A DNA stretch of 64,000 bases, taken from NCBI GenBank assembly GCA_041287865.1, contig JBGGMV010000016.1, forward strand, positions 1 to 64,000. The letters run 5' to 3'. A program made the position numbers and the translations under genes. This document shows positions 45,491 to 54,558 of this stretch, in pieces. Numbering within the stretch: position 1 is the stretch's first letter; each line of letters begins with the position of its first letter. This DNA comes from JAPWJZ01 sp041287865. Lineage in GTDB: Bacteria > Pseudomonadota > Alphaproteobacteria > Micavibrionales > UBA2020. The notes under the pieces are model-generated. The model worked only from the letters and a program-made list of their open reading frames with translations, made no database searches and was not told where the DNA came from.

Positions 45491-48017
45491 TGATGATCCT
45501 GTTGGGCACGACGATGACTTTTTTGGCGGCCTTGCCTTCCATGGCTTTTTGCACGGCGGTTTCGGCCAGCGCGGCTTTTTCGGCGTCGGACGCGGCAAGG
45601 TCTTTCGGTAGCTGGATGGTGGCGCGCAGCTTGCCGTTGACCTGTATCGCAATCGTGACGGTATCGCTGCCAATCCAGTCCTTGTCTGCCTCGGGCCAGC
45701 TTGAATTGACCACCATCTCCTTATGGCCCAGATGCGCCCAGAGCTCTTCGGCCAGATGCGGCATGACGGGCGCCATCAGGCGCACCAGCGCCTCGCAGCC
45801 TTCACGCAGCACCGCGCCGTCGCCTTTCGCGGCGGAGAAATCTTCCAGCGCGTTCGACAATTCGCGAAGGCGCGCGATGCCCTTGTTGAAATGGAATTTC
45901 TCCAGATCCTGCGTCATCATGTCGATGGTGCCGTGGATCTTGCGCTTCATGGCGTCGGTGTCGCCACCTTTACCGTTGAAATCCGCAAGGGTGACAAGAC
46001 GCCACAAACGGTTGACGTATTTCCACGCGCCTTCGATGCCGCCTTCCGTCCATTCCACGTCCCGCTCCGGCGGGCTGTCGGAGAGGATCAGCAGGCGCGC
46101 GGCGTCGATGCCGAAGTTGACGGAAACTTCTTCAAGGCCGATCACGTTCTTGCGCGATTTCGACATTTTCTCGATGCGGCCGACGGTGACAGGCGTATTG
46201 TCGCCCTTTTTCACGTAAGCGCCGTTATGGCCTTTTTCGATGTCGGCGGGCGACAGCCATTTGCCGTCTTCGCCCTTGTAGGTTTCGTGCACCACCATGC
46301 CCTGCGTGAACAGCGCGGTGAAAGGCTCGTCGAAATCGAGGTAGCCGCATTTCTTCAGCGCGCGGGTGAAGAAGCGCGCGTAGAGCAAGTGCATCACGGC
46401 ATGTTCGACGCCGCCGATGTATTGATCAACGGGCGCCCAGTGCTTCACTTTGTCTTTTGCGAAGCCTTCCTTGGCGTTATGCGGGTCGCAATAGCGGAAC
46501 TGGTACCATGAACTTTCAAAGAAGGTGTCGAAGGTATCCGTCTCGCGCTCGGCGTCCTTGCCGCAGGTGGGGCATTTGACCTGTTTCCACGTCGGGTGGT
46601 TATAGACGGGGTTGCCGGGCTTGTCGAAGGTAACGTCTTCCGGCAGCGTCACGGGCAGCTGGTCTTCCGGCACCGGCACGGCGCCGCAGGCCTGGCAGTG
46701 GATGATCGGAATCGGGCAGCCCCAATAGCGCTGGCGGCTGACGCCCCAGTCGCGCAGACGGTACAGCGTTGTCCCCTGCCCCGTTTTGGCGGCTTCGAAG
46801 CGCTTGATCACTTCGGCCTTGGCCTCGTCGATCGTCATGGCGTTCAGGAAGTCGGAATTGTACAGCCTGCCGGGGCCGGTATAGGCCTCCATGTCGATGG
46901 CGAATTCGCGGCCGTCCTTGTCGGGCGGGATCACGACGGGAATAACGTCGAGGCCATATTTACGCGCGAAGTCGAGGTCGCGCTGGTCATGCGCGGGGCA
47001 GCCGAAGATCGCGCCCGTGCCGTAATCCATCAATACGAAGTTGGCGATAAATACCCGCAGCGTCTTGCCGGCGATAAAGGGATGGTTGACGGTCAGGCCC
47101 GTATCGTGGCCGATTTTCTCCGCCGTTTCGATCACGGCTTCGGACGTGCCGATCTTGCGGCACTTCTCGATAAAGCTTTCCACGCCCATGTCGTTCTTGG
47201 ACAGTTTCTGCGCGACCGGATGGTCGGGCGAGATAGCGACGAAGGATGCGCCGAACAATGTGTCGGGGCGCGTGGTGTAGATTTCAAGTCGCTGGCCCTT
47301 GGGCTTGGTGAATTCAAAGGTGAATTTCAGGCCCTGTGACTTGCCGATCCAGTTCTCCTGCATCAGGCGCACTTTTTCCGGCCAGCCGCCCAGTTGAGAA
47401 ATTCCGTCCAGCAGATCGTCGGCGAAGGCGGTGATCTTCAGGAACCATTGTTTCAGCTTGCGGCGTTCCACCAGCGCGCCGGAACGCCAGCCGCGGCCGT
47501 CGACCACCTGCTCGTTCGCCAGCACGGTGTTTTCGATCGGGTCCCAGTTGACGAAAGATTCTTTCTGGTAGGCGAGCCCGGCCTTCAGGAAGTCGAGGAA
47601 GTATTTCTGTTCGTGCTTGTAATAATCGGGCGCGCAGGTGGCAATCTCGCGGCTCCAGTCGATGGCGAGGCCCATGAGCTTCAAATCCTGCTTCATGGCC
47701 GCGATGTTCGCATAAGTCCATTTGGCGGGATGGGTCTTGTTTTCCATGGCGGCGTTTTCGGCCGGCAGGCCGAAGGCGTCCCAGCCCATGGGGTTCAGGA
47801 CGTTATAGCCGCGCGCGCGTTTATACCGCGCCACGATGTCCGACATCGTATAGTTGCGCATATGGCCGACGTGCAGCTTGCCCGAAGGGTAAGGGAACAT
47901 GGCCAGCGTGTAATACTTGGGCTTGTCGGCGCGTTCCGTCACTTCGAAGCACTTGCTGTCTTCCCAGGCCTTCTGCCAGCGCGCTTCGGTTTCTTTTACA
48001 TTATAACGGTCGCTCAT
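45477..48017 (-). CDS. leuS: Leucyl-tRNA synthetase
   Basis: LeuS charges tRNA-Leu. The 846-residue protein begins at ATG 48017 (GAGGAA upstream), giving MSDRYNVKETEARWQ. The class I signatures are PYPSGKLHVGHMRN (HIGH type) near residue 36 and KMSKSRKN in the last third. TTRPDTLFGASFV marks the CP1 editing domain, and CxxC pairs in CQACGAV and CPTCGKD may bind zinc. The order DUF3576-leuS-lptE-holA is a familiar alphaproteobacterial block. Confidence 0.97.
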   Translation of the reverse strand: MSDRYNVKETEARWQKAWEDSKCFEVTERADKPKYYTLAMFPYPSGKLHVGHMRNYTMSDIVARYKRARGYNVLNPMGWDAFGLPAENAAMENKTHPAKWTYANIAAMKQDLKLMGLAIDWSREIATCAPDYYKHEQKYFLDFLKAGLAYQKESFVNWDPIENTVLANEQVVDGRGWRSGALVERRKLKQWFLKITAFADDLLDGISQLGGWPEKVRLMQENWIGKSQGLKFTFEFTKPKGQRLEIYTTRPDTLFGASFVAISPDHPVAQKLSKNDMGVESFIEKCRKIGTSEAVIETAEKIGHDTGLTVNHPFIAGKTLRVFIANFVLMDYGTGAIFGCPAHDQRDLDFARKYGLDVIPVVIPPDKDGREFAIDMEAYTGPGRLYNSDFLNAMTIDEAKAEVIKRFEAAKTGQGTTLYRLRDWGVSRQRYWGCPIPIIHCQACGAVPVPEDQLPVTLPEDVTFDKPGNPVYNHPTWKQVKCPTCGKDAERETDTFDTFFESSWYQFRYCDPHNAKEGFAKDKVKHWAPVDQYIGGVEHAVMHLLYARFFTRALKKCGYLDFDEPFTALFTQGMVVHETYKGEDGKWLSPADIEKGHNGAYVKKGDNTPVTVGRIEKMSKSRKNVIGLEEVSVNFGIDAARLLILSDSPPERDVEWTEGGIEGAWKYVNRLWRLVTLADFNGKGGDTDAMKRKIHGTIDMMTQDLEKFHFNKGIARLRELSNALEDFSAAKGDGAVLREGCEALVRLMAPVMPHLAEELWAHLGHKEMVVNSSWPEADKDWIGSDTVTIAIQVNGKLRATIQLPKDLAASDAEKAALAETAVQKAMEGKAAKKVIVVPNRIINVVV

Positions 48018-48108
48018 AATCCTGTTCCTCAACACACCTTGCCGCCTTCTGCGGGCGCAAAAGCCAGTAGACTATAAATATATAGGGTTTTCCAGTGCGT
48101 AAACGGGC

Positions 48109-48675
48109 TTAAAGCTTGCCGCGGCCGGACTGCGCCACGCGCAGTTCGCGCGCGCGGGTCAGGATGGTGTTTTCGATATTGGTGGCCATATCGCTGCCGA
48201 CCGCGCTGTCTTTCCAGCCGCCCTTGGCCTGCACCTGCTTGAAGGCCGCGACGCGCACGCCATCGGCCCGCAGCTGCTTGTCCAATATATATACGCTCAG
48301 TTTAAAGCGCTCGCCGGGCGTCTTGGGGTTTTCATACCATTCGGTGAGGATAACGCCGCCGAAGGGGTCGGCGGTGGCGATCGGCATGAAAGAAATAGTG
48401 TCGAGCGACGCGCGCCACAGGAAGCTGTTGACGCCGATGCCGGACGAGCCCGAACCACTGTCGTTCTCGTCACTGCCGAAGAGACGCGAACCCAGCGTTT
48501 GCCCCTCGCCCCAGACGGTATCGGGCTTCTGGTCGCTATAAAGCGGCTTGTCGTTCGTGGCGCCTTCGGGGCGTGTCGGATAGCTGGCTTCTTTCTTGAC
48601 GCCTTCGCAAGCGCCCAGCAGCGCCAGCGAGATGCCAAGTGCGATCAGTGATGCGGAACGGGATGTCTTGTTCAT
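48109..48675 (-). CDS. DUF3576 lipoprotein
   Basis: The 188-residue protein has a lipoprotein signal (LIALGISLALLGACEG) and the body of the DUF3576 family, with GVNSFLWRASLDTISFMP and DPFGGVILTEWY. These outer-envelope lipoproteins often precede leuS in Alphaproteobacteria but have no assigned function. It is probably cotranscribed with leuS, 91 bases downstream. Confidence 0.85.
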   Translation of the reverse strand: MNKTSRSASLIALGISLALLGACEGVKKEASYPTRPEGATNDKPLYSDQKPDTVWGEGQTLGSRLFGSDENDSGSGSSGIGVNSFLWRASLDTISFMPIATADPFGGVILTEWYENPKTPGERFKLSVYILDKQLRADGVRVAAFKQVQAKGGWKDSAVGSDMATNIENTILTRARELRVAQSGRGKL

Positions 48676-49136
48676 GTCGTCAGGCTCCAGCCAAATCCGG
48701 TGTTCAATATAATGCCGAGGATTGATGTAGCATGGACGCCCGAAAACTCAAAATAAACTCAAAGACTCAACGCTTATCGCTGCGCTGATTCTGGATTCTG
48801 GCAAATGTGGCGCACTGCATCACCCTCGTCTTTAATATGAAAACACAACAGCAACAGACAGTCTAAAAACACGCCAAACCCCAAGCTTTGCCGCTAAAAC
48901 GGGCTTTCCCTGACCGGACCCTGCCCGTACGGGCTTTGTTGCACCGCCGCCACAGTCAGCGGCATTGTCGCCATTCAACGCTTGTTCAGGTTGACCTGTA
49001 ACAGTCTTAAAAGTTACTTCTCAACTGTACGGTGAGAAGCGGCCGAGGGGCACTGTTCCGGGGTTTCGCCACATCATCACATCAAAAACGCTCTGGTTAG
49101 AATCAACTTTACCGGGGCACTTTGGAGGAAAACACA
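48676..49136. other. Regulatory gap upstream of the porin gene
   Basis: About 460 bases without a gene lie between the divergent DUF3576 and porin genes. CCCGTACGGG at 48924-48933 is a perfect palindrome, and ACGGGCTTT occurs twice 30 bases apart (48899 and 48929). Nearer the porin, CTTCTCA at 49017-49023 pairs with TGAGAAG at 49033-49039 and may form a leader hairpin. TTGACC at about 48992 is a possible -35, but I see no good -10. The long leader suggests regulated porin expression. Confidence 0.4.
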
Positions 49137-50384
49137 ATGAAAAAACTTCTCTTGACGGGTACGGCTCTCGTCGGCGCAGCGATCCTCGCTTCGCCCGCAA
49201 AAGCTGACCTGAAACTGGATCTCGGCGGCCACTTCCGTGGCTACGTGGTCTATGCAGACAACGACGAAGTCGGTGGCACCACCACTTCGAACGACCTGCG
49301 CGATTTCGATTTCAAACGCGATTTCGAAGTTCACTTCTCGGGCGAAACCACGACCGACAACGGCCTGACCGTTGGCGTGCACGCTGAACTCGACCTCGGC
49401 AACGAGAGCGATGACGGCGGCGTCCCGACCGGTCTGCCCTCTCCCTGGACCAACAACTCCGACAAAGATCCCAACCAACTCGATGAAGCATACCTCTACT
49501 TCTCGGGCGGCTGGGGCCGCGTGAACTTCGGTTCCGAAGACGGCGCTGCATACCTCCTGCAGGTTGCTGCTCCCTCGGCTGACTCGAACGTTGACGGTCT
49601 GCGTAACTACATCTCGGGCCTGAACTCTGACGTTTGGGATGACCAAGCGATCAACGGCTCGCTCGTTGGCTCGGGCTTTAACCTGCCCATGGGCTACGAC
49701 AACGCATTCTTCCGCGACACCGATCGTCTCACCTACCTGACGCCGAAATGGAACGGCTTCCAGGCTGGTGCTTCGTACGCTCCGGAACAAGGTCAGAACT
49801 CGGTTGACAACGCCTTTGGCGGCATGAACACCGATGATGACTCGACCGACTTCGAAAACCTGTGGGATATCGCTGCCCGTTGGGACGGCGAATTCAACGG
49901 CTTTGGTATCAGCGTCGGCGCGGGCTACACCCACGCTTCCGGTGAAAACGAAGTTGCTGTCGGCGCGAACAACTTCGGCTCTGACGACATTGCTGCCTGG
50001 GATGCAGGCATCAACGTTGCTTACATGGGCTGGAGCCTCGGCGTTGCGTACCTCGATTACACCGACACCGGTGTGAACGATACGGGCGGTAACGGCACCG
50101 ACCTGACCACCTGGGTTGTCGGCGGCGCTTGGGACAATGGTCCCTGGCACATCGGCGCGACCTGGTACAACAGCGACATCGAAGCGAACGCCTTTGGCCT
50201 CGGCTTCGGCGGCGCCGGTGATGAAATCGAAGTCGACCGTTTCACGGTTGGCGGCGGTTACACCTACGGTCCCGGCATGACCTTCCGCGGCGCAGTCGCG
50301 TGGGGCGATGCTGAGGAGAACGTCGGTGCGTCCGGTTCTGCTGACTTCGTTCAAGTCACCTTCGGTACCGACGTTTCCTTCTAA
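49137..50384 (+). CDS. Outer membrane porin
   Basis: The ATG at 49137, behind GGAGGAA, gives 415 residues with a signal peptide ending at PAKA near residue 23. The mature part is rich in Asp, Gly and aromatic residues in alternating beta-strand patterns and ends in DVSF, the C-terminal Phe needed for barrel assembly. Sequences such as FRGYVVYADND and NGLTVGVHAELDLG resemble the 16-strand general porins of Rhodospirillales. Codons are strongly biased toward highly expressed usage and a clean terminator follows, so it may be the major porin. A paralogue lies at 52032. Confidence 0.9.
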   Translation: MKKLLLTGTALVGAAILASPAKADLKLDLGGHFRGYVVYADNDEVGGTTTSNDLRDFDFKRDFEVHFSGETTTDNGLTVGVHAELDLGNESDDGGVPTGLPSPWTNNSDKDPNQLDEAYLYFSGGWGRVNFGSEDGAAYLLQVAAPSADSNVDGLRNYISGLNSDVWDDQAINGSLVGSGFNLPMGYDNAFFRDTDRLTYLTPKWNGFQAGASYAPEQGQNSVDNAFGGMNTDDDSTDFENLWDIAARWDGEFNGFGISVGAGYTHASGENEVAVGANNFGSDDIAAWDAGINVAYMGWSLGVAYLDYTDTGVNDTGGNGTDLTTWVVGGAWDNGPWHIGATWYNSDIEANAFGLGFGGAGDEIEVDRFTVGGGYTYGPGMTFRGAVAWGDAEENVGASGSADFVQVTFGTDVSF

Positions 50385-50422
50385 TTGGGAATGTCGTCCC
50401 GAAAGGACGATGGATAAAAGGG

Positions 50423-50453
50423 GGAGCGCCGCAAGGCGCTCCTCTCTTTTTTT
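50423..50453 (+). terminator. Rho-independent terminator after the porin
   Basis: An 8-bp stem GGAGCGCC (50423-50430) and GGCGCTCC (50435-50442) with a GCAA tetraloop is followed by TCTCTTTTTTT. It separates the porin transcript from the sulfotransferase-porin operon. Confidence 0.92.
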
Positions 50454-50526
50454 GGGCCTTTTTTGTTTTCTTTCGGCTTGATTAAGACCTCCGGACGGGT
50501 GACAGTAGCCTCATGCGGAAAAAGGC

Positions 50527-52035
50527 ATGAACAGCGCAGGCCTGCAAAACACGCAAGGCCCCTTCGCGGCGGCACTTCGGGCCGCGATGCAATGCCTGCA
50601 GGAAGGCCGCCCCGCCGAGGCCGAGCGCATTTACAACCAGATCGTGCAGCAGGCGCCCGGCAATACGGCTGCACTGTTTAACCTGGGTCTGCTGGCCGCT
50701 CGCCGCGGATCGGCCAAGGAAGCACAGCTGCTCTTCAAAAAAGTTCTCGATATCGATCCCAAGGACGCCGATGCTGCCGTGTCTCTTGCCATCACCTATG
50801 CGGATATGGGCATGGCGACCGAAGCACAGGCGGCGGCTGCACAGGCGCTGGCCCTGTCGCCCGCGCCCCCGGCGCTGTCGCAATTGGGCGCCATGTATGG
50901 CGAATTAGGGCTGACCGAAAAGGCGCTGGAAACTTTACGCGCCGCGCTGAAGGCGCAGCCTGAAAACATTAACGCCCTTGCGACGCTTGCAGCCTACGAC
51001 AAGCTTGCCACCGATGACCCCGCCTGCCGCGCGCTGATAAAGCTTTCGGCGACAGGTGACCGCCTGCCGCCTGCAGACCGTGCCCGCGTTGAATTCGCGC
51101 TGGGCAAGGCGCGGCTCGATCAGGGCGACGAAAAAACCGCCTATGCCGCCTATGCGTTGGGGAACAAGATAAAAAAATCGACCTATTCGGGCTTTAACAT
51201 TTCACGCTTCGAAGAATATTTCGACAGTCTGGCTGCGCTTTTCACGCCCGCGCTTGTGACGAAACATGCAAGCGCAGCCCAGCCCAAAGGCGAAAGGCCG
51301 GTTTTTATCGTCGGTATGCAGCGCTCCGGCTCGACGCTGGCGGCGCAAATCCTGGACAGCCATCCGGCCGCGCGCAGCATCGGCGAATCTTCGGCGTCAC
51401 GCCTGTCTTTTCCGCCGCCGCCCGGTGAAAAATTCGCGCGCGATACCCGCGTCACCGCCGCGCTGACCGAAAGGCTGTCGCCCGACCTGCTCGCCGGCAT
51501 CCGGAAGAGCTACGCGGGTTATGCGCGGCTCGCCGCTGACAAGGACGCGGTCGTCGTCGACAAGATGCTGCCCAATTTCATGCTGCTGGGGCTCCTCAAG
51601 CTGGCGATGCCCGAGGCTAAATTCATCCATTGCCAGCGCGACCCGGTTGATGCCGGCCTGTCGGTCTGGACGACGCTGTTCTTCGAGCCCACCCCCTGGG
51701 CCTATGACCAGCGGGATATCGCAAGATATTACAAGGCGCAGATGAAATTGATGGCGCATTGGCAGAAACTTTTCCCGCAGGCAATCCATGTGCTGTCCTA
51801 CGAAAAGCTGGTCGCCGAACAAGAGGCCGAGACAAAAAAACTGCTGGAATTCTGCGGCCTGCCCTGGGACCCGCGCTGCCTTGATTTCCACACGGCGTCC
51901 GGGATGGTGAAAACGGCAAGCGTGATGCAGGTGCGCCAGCCGATCAACGCCGCATCGGTGGGGAAGGGCAGCCGCGCCGCTGCCTATCTGAAAGACATGC
52001 TGGACGAATTGAACAAGGGAGTGGTTGCCGGATGA
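50527..52035 (+). CDS. TPR-sulfotransferase fusion protein
   Basis: The 502-residue protein has about four TPR units at 15-160 (including AERIYNQIVQQAPGNTAALF and ALETLRAALKAQPENINAL). A sulfotransferase domain follows from about 258. The PAPS 5'-phosphosulfate loop appears as VGMQRSGSTLAAQIL and the 3'-phosphate region as FIHCQRDPVDAGLSVW. Proteins of this design usually act on carbohydrates or proteins; no signal peptide is seen, so it is cytosolic. The next gene, a porin, starts within its stop codon (ATGA overlap), an uncommon pairing. The sulfated target is unknown. Confidence 0.85.
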   Translation: MNSAGLQNTQGPFAAALRAAMQCLQEGRPAEAERIYNQIVQQAPGNTAALFNLGLLAARRGSAKEAQLLFKKVLDIDPKDADAAVSLAITYADMGMATEAQAAAAQALALSPAPPALSQLGAMYGELGLTEKALETLRAALKAQPENINALATLAAYDKLATDDPACRALIKLSATGDRLPPADRARVEFALGKARLDQGDEKTAYAAYALGNKIKKSTYSGFNISRFEEYFDSLAALFTPALVTKHASAAQPKGERPVFIVGMQRSGSTLAAQILDSHPAARSIGESSASRLSFPPPPGEKFARDTRVTAALTERLSPDLLAGIRKSYAGYARLAADKDAVVVDKMLPNFMLLGLLKLAMPEAKFIHCQRDPVDAGLSVWTTLFFEPTPWAYDQRDIARYYKAQMKLMAHWQKLFPQAIHVLSYEKLVAEQEAETKKLLEFCGLPWDPRCLDFHTASGMVKTASVMQVRQPINAASVGKGSRAAAYLKDMLDELNKGVVAG

Positions 52036-53222
52036 TCAAAAGGGCTGTTGCTTTGCTGGCTACGGTTGCTGCGGCGGCGCTGCCGTCACAGGCAGGGGCC
52101 GAAGGGCTCGACGTCGACCTGCGCGGCTATATCCGCAGCTACGCGATATATGCCGATAACGACGAAACCGGCGGCACGACGGCCTCGAACGATTTGCGCC
52201 AGTTCGATTTCAGGCGCGAGATTGAAATTCACTTCAAGGGCGAGACGGAGCTGAAAAACGGCCTGACCGTCGGCCTGCAGGCCGAATTCGAGCTGGGCAG
52301 CGAAGCCGACGACGGCAGCGTGCCGACGGGCAAGGACCCCAACCAGTTTGACGAGGCCTTTCTCTACTTCAAGGGAAAATTCGGCAAGCTGCACTTCGGC
52401 TCCAAGGACGGCGCGGCCTATATGCTGCAGGTTGCAGCGCCCGCCGCCGATACCAATATCGACGGGATGCGCGTCTATATGCAGGGGCTCAACCCCGATG
52501 TCTGGGATGACGGCGTGATCAACGCTTCTTTCGCGCCCGCAGGTTTCGCGCTCCGGCTCGGCTACGACAACGCCGATTTCCGCGGCGTCGACAAAATCGC
52601 CTACTTCACGCCCGAATTCATGGGGTTCAGGGCAGGGGCCTCATACGCGCCTGAAGACGGGCAGAACCAGGTCGATGACGCCTTCAACGGCATGAACCTG
52701 AACGACCGCCCCGGTAAATTCGAAAATATATGGGACGCCGGCATCCGCTGGGATGGCGATCTTGGGCCTGTCGGCCTGCAGGCCGGCGCAGGTGTCGTTC
52801 ATGCCACGCCGGAAGTCAATGCCGCGGTTGGCGCTTCCGGCTCCGACGATCTCACGTCATGGAATGCGGGCCTTGCGCTCGATTATCAGGACTTCAGTCT
52901 TGGTGCGGCCTATCGCCATTCCGACACCGGCGTGTCGGGGCCCGATACCGACCGCCAAACCTATTTCGTCGGCGCGGGCTGGGACCATGGGCCCTGGCAT
53001 GCGGGCGCTTCGTGGTACCGGCAGAATTTCGACTCCAATGCCAATAGTTTCGGGTTTGTGGATGACATCAGCCTGCAGCGAATCACCGTCGGCGGGGGGT
53101 ATATCCTGGCCCCCGGCGTCAGCTTCCGCAGCACGGTTTCCTTCGGCTCGGTCGACACGGGTGTTGCCGCCAATGACACCGATTTTACGCAAATCACCTT
53201 CGGGAACGAGATCAAGTTCTAG
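52032..53222 (+). CDS. Outer membrane porin, second copy
   Basis: The 396-residue protein has a signal peptide (MIKRAVALLATVAAAALPSQ, cut near AGA) and aligns with the porin at 49137 over its whole length. Shared segments include YADNDETGGTTASNDLRQFD, KDPNQFDEAFLYF and DGAAYMLQVAAP; it ends in EIKF. It lacks a short loop (around SPWTNNSD) present in the first copy, which may alter the pore constriction. It starts inside the sulfotransferase stop and so depends on that gene for expression. Confidence 0.9.
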   Translation: MIKRAVALLATVAAAALPSQAGAEGLDVDLRGYIRSYAIYADNDETGGTTASNDLRQFDFRREIEIHFKGETELKNGLTVGLQAEFELGSEADDGSVPTGKDPNQFDEAFLYFKGKFGKLHFGSKDGAAYMLQVAAPAADTNIDGMRVYMQGLNPDVWDDGVINASFAPAGFALRLGYDNADFRGVDKIAYFTPEFMGFRAGASYAPEDGQNQVDDAFNGMNLNDRPGKFENIWDAGIRWDGDLGPVGLQAGAGVVHATPEVNAAVGASGSDDLTSWNAGLALDYQDFSLGAAYRHSDTGVSGPDTDRQTYFVGAGWDHGPWHAGASWYRQNFDSNANSFGFVDDISLQRITVGGGYILAPGVSFRSTVSFGSVDTGVAANDTDFTQITFGNEIKF

Positions 53223-53241
53223 GAATCGTGCAAAGCGTGAG

Positions 53242-53278
53242 CAAAAACAGCGTTTTCTTTACGTAAACGCTGTTTTTG
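53242..53278 (+). terminator. Rho-independent terminator after the second porin
   Basis: A 14-bp perfect stem, CAAAAACAGCGTTT (53242-53255) and AAACGCTGTTTTTG (53265-53278), ends in a T-rich arm. The A-rich left arm makes it potentially bidirectional. Confidence 0.88.
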
Positions 53279-53355
53279 GTTGCTTTAGGCCTATGCGGGG
53301 GCTTAAATCACTCTAGCTTTTTGTGCAGTGCACCTTTTTTACAGGGAGAATATTC

Positions 53356-54552
53356 ATGACCACCCAGAACAACGACCCCATCGTCATCGTCGGCATGGCC
53401 CGCACCCCGATGGGTGCCTTCCAGGGCGAACTGGCCAGTTTCTCGGCCTCCGACCTCGGCAAATTCGCCATTGAAGAAGCGCTGAAGCGCTCGACCGTCA
53501 AACCCGCCGACGTCGAAGACGTCGTCATGGGCTGCGTGCTGGGCGCAGGGCAGGGGCAGGCTCCCGCCCGTCAGGCCTCCATCAAGGCCGGCATCCCGGA
53601 TTCAACCGGCGCCACCACCATCAACAAAATGTGCGGCTCCGGCATGAAGGCCGTGATGTTCGCGCATCACAATATCCTCGCCGGTTCGGCCAATGTGATG
53701 GTCGCAGGCGGCATGGAAAGCATGACCAACGCACCCTACCTGCTGGATAAAGCACGCGGCGGGCTGCGCATGGGCCATGGCAAAGTGCTCGACCATATGT
53801 TCATCGACGGCCTCGAAGACGCCTACGACAAAGGCCAGCTGATGGGCGTTTTCGCGGATGATACCGCGCGCAAATGCCAGCTGACCCGCGAAGATCAGGA
53901 CAAATTCGCCGTCGCCTCGCTGACCCGCTCGCTCGAAGCCTCGAAAAGCGGCGCTTTCACGGCTGAAATCGTGCCGATCACGATCAAGTCGAAGGCCGGC
54001 GACACCGTCGTCTCCGAAGACGAAAGCCCCAAGAAAGGCAAGCCCGAGAAAATCCCGACGCTGAAACCCGCCTTCACGCCCGACGGCACGGTCACGGCGG
54101 CGAACGCTTCCTCTATCTCCGACGGCGCGGCCGCCCTTGTGCTGATGCGCAAATCCGAAGCGCAAAAGCGCGGCCTGAAAATCCTGGCCGAGATCAAGGC
54201 GCATGCAACGCACGCGCAGAAACCGGCTGAATTCACGCTGGCGCCCATCGGTGCGACCAAGAAAGTGCTGGAAAAAGCAGGCTGGACCACGAAAGACGTC
54301 GATCTGTACGAAATCAACGAAGCTTTCGCCGTAGTCACGCTGGCCGCGATGAAGGAACTGGGCCTGCCGCATGAAAAAGTGAACGTGAACGGCGGCGCCT
54401 GCGCCCTCGGCCACCCGATCGGCGCCTCCGGCGCCCGCATCATCATCACGCTGCTGCACGCGCTTGAAAAACGCGGCCTGAAACGCGGCGTCGCCTCGCT
54501 CTGCATCGGCGGCGGCGAAGGCACGGCAATCGCGCTGGAACGGGCGGCCTAA
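53356..54552 (+). CDS. Acetyl-CoA C-acetyltransferase (thiolase, AtoB/PhaA-like)
   Basis: The ATG at 53356, with AGGGAGAA upstream, gives 398 residues. The nucleophile Cys is in INKMCGSGMKAVM near residue 89; NEAFAVVTLA, GGACALGHPIGASGAR and SLCIGGGEG complete the active site. This biosynthetic type condenses two acetyl-CoA molecules and is distinct from the FadA-like thiolase at 34470. No phaB or mevalonate genes adjoin it. An intrinsic terminator lies 57 bases after the stop. Confidence 0.93.
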   Translation: MTTQNNDPIVIVGMARTPMGAFQGELASFSASDLGKFAIEEALKRSTVKPADVEDVVMGCVLGAGQGQAPARQASIKAGIPDSTGATTINKMCGSGMKAVMFAHHNILAGSANVMVAGGMESMTNAPYLLDKARGGLRMGHGKVLDHMFIDGLEDAYDKGQLMGVFADDTARKCQLTREDQDKFAVASLTRSLEASKSGAFTAEIVPITIKSKAGDTVVSEDESPKKGKPEKIPTLKPAFTPDGTVTAANASSISDGAAALVLMRKSEAQKRGLKILAEIKAHATHAQKPAEFTLAPIGATKKVLEKAGWTTKDVDLYEINEAFAVVTLAAMKELGLPHEKVNVNGGACALGHPIGASGARIIITLLHALEKRGLKRGVASLCIGGGEGTAIALERAA

Positions 54553-54558
54553 TCTTCC

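Noticed and set aside
48992..49023. TTGACC upstream of the first porin, considered as a -35 element.
   Set aside because: At 17 bases the following hexamer is TTACTT, a poor -10; no confident promoter can be placed.
49077..50354. 425-codon minus-strand frame opposite the first porin.
   Set aside because: It is rich in Val/Ala/Arg from antisense of the porin's Asn/Asp/Gly/Thr codons; the plus-strand porin has a signal peptide, ribosome binding site and terminator.
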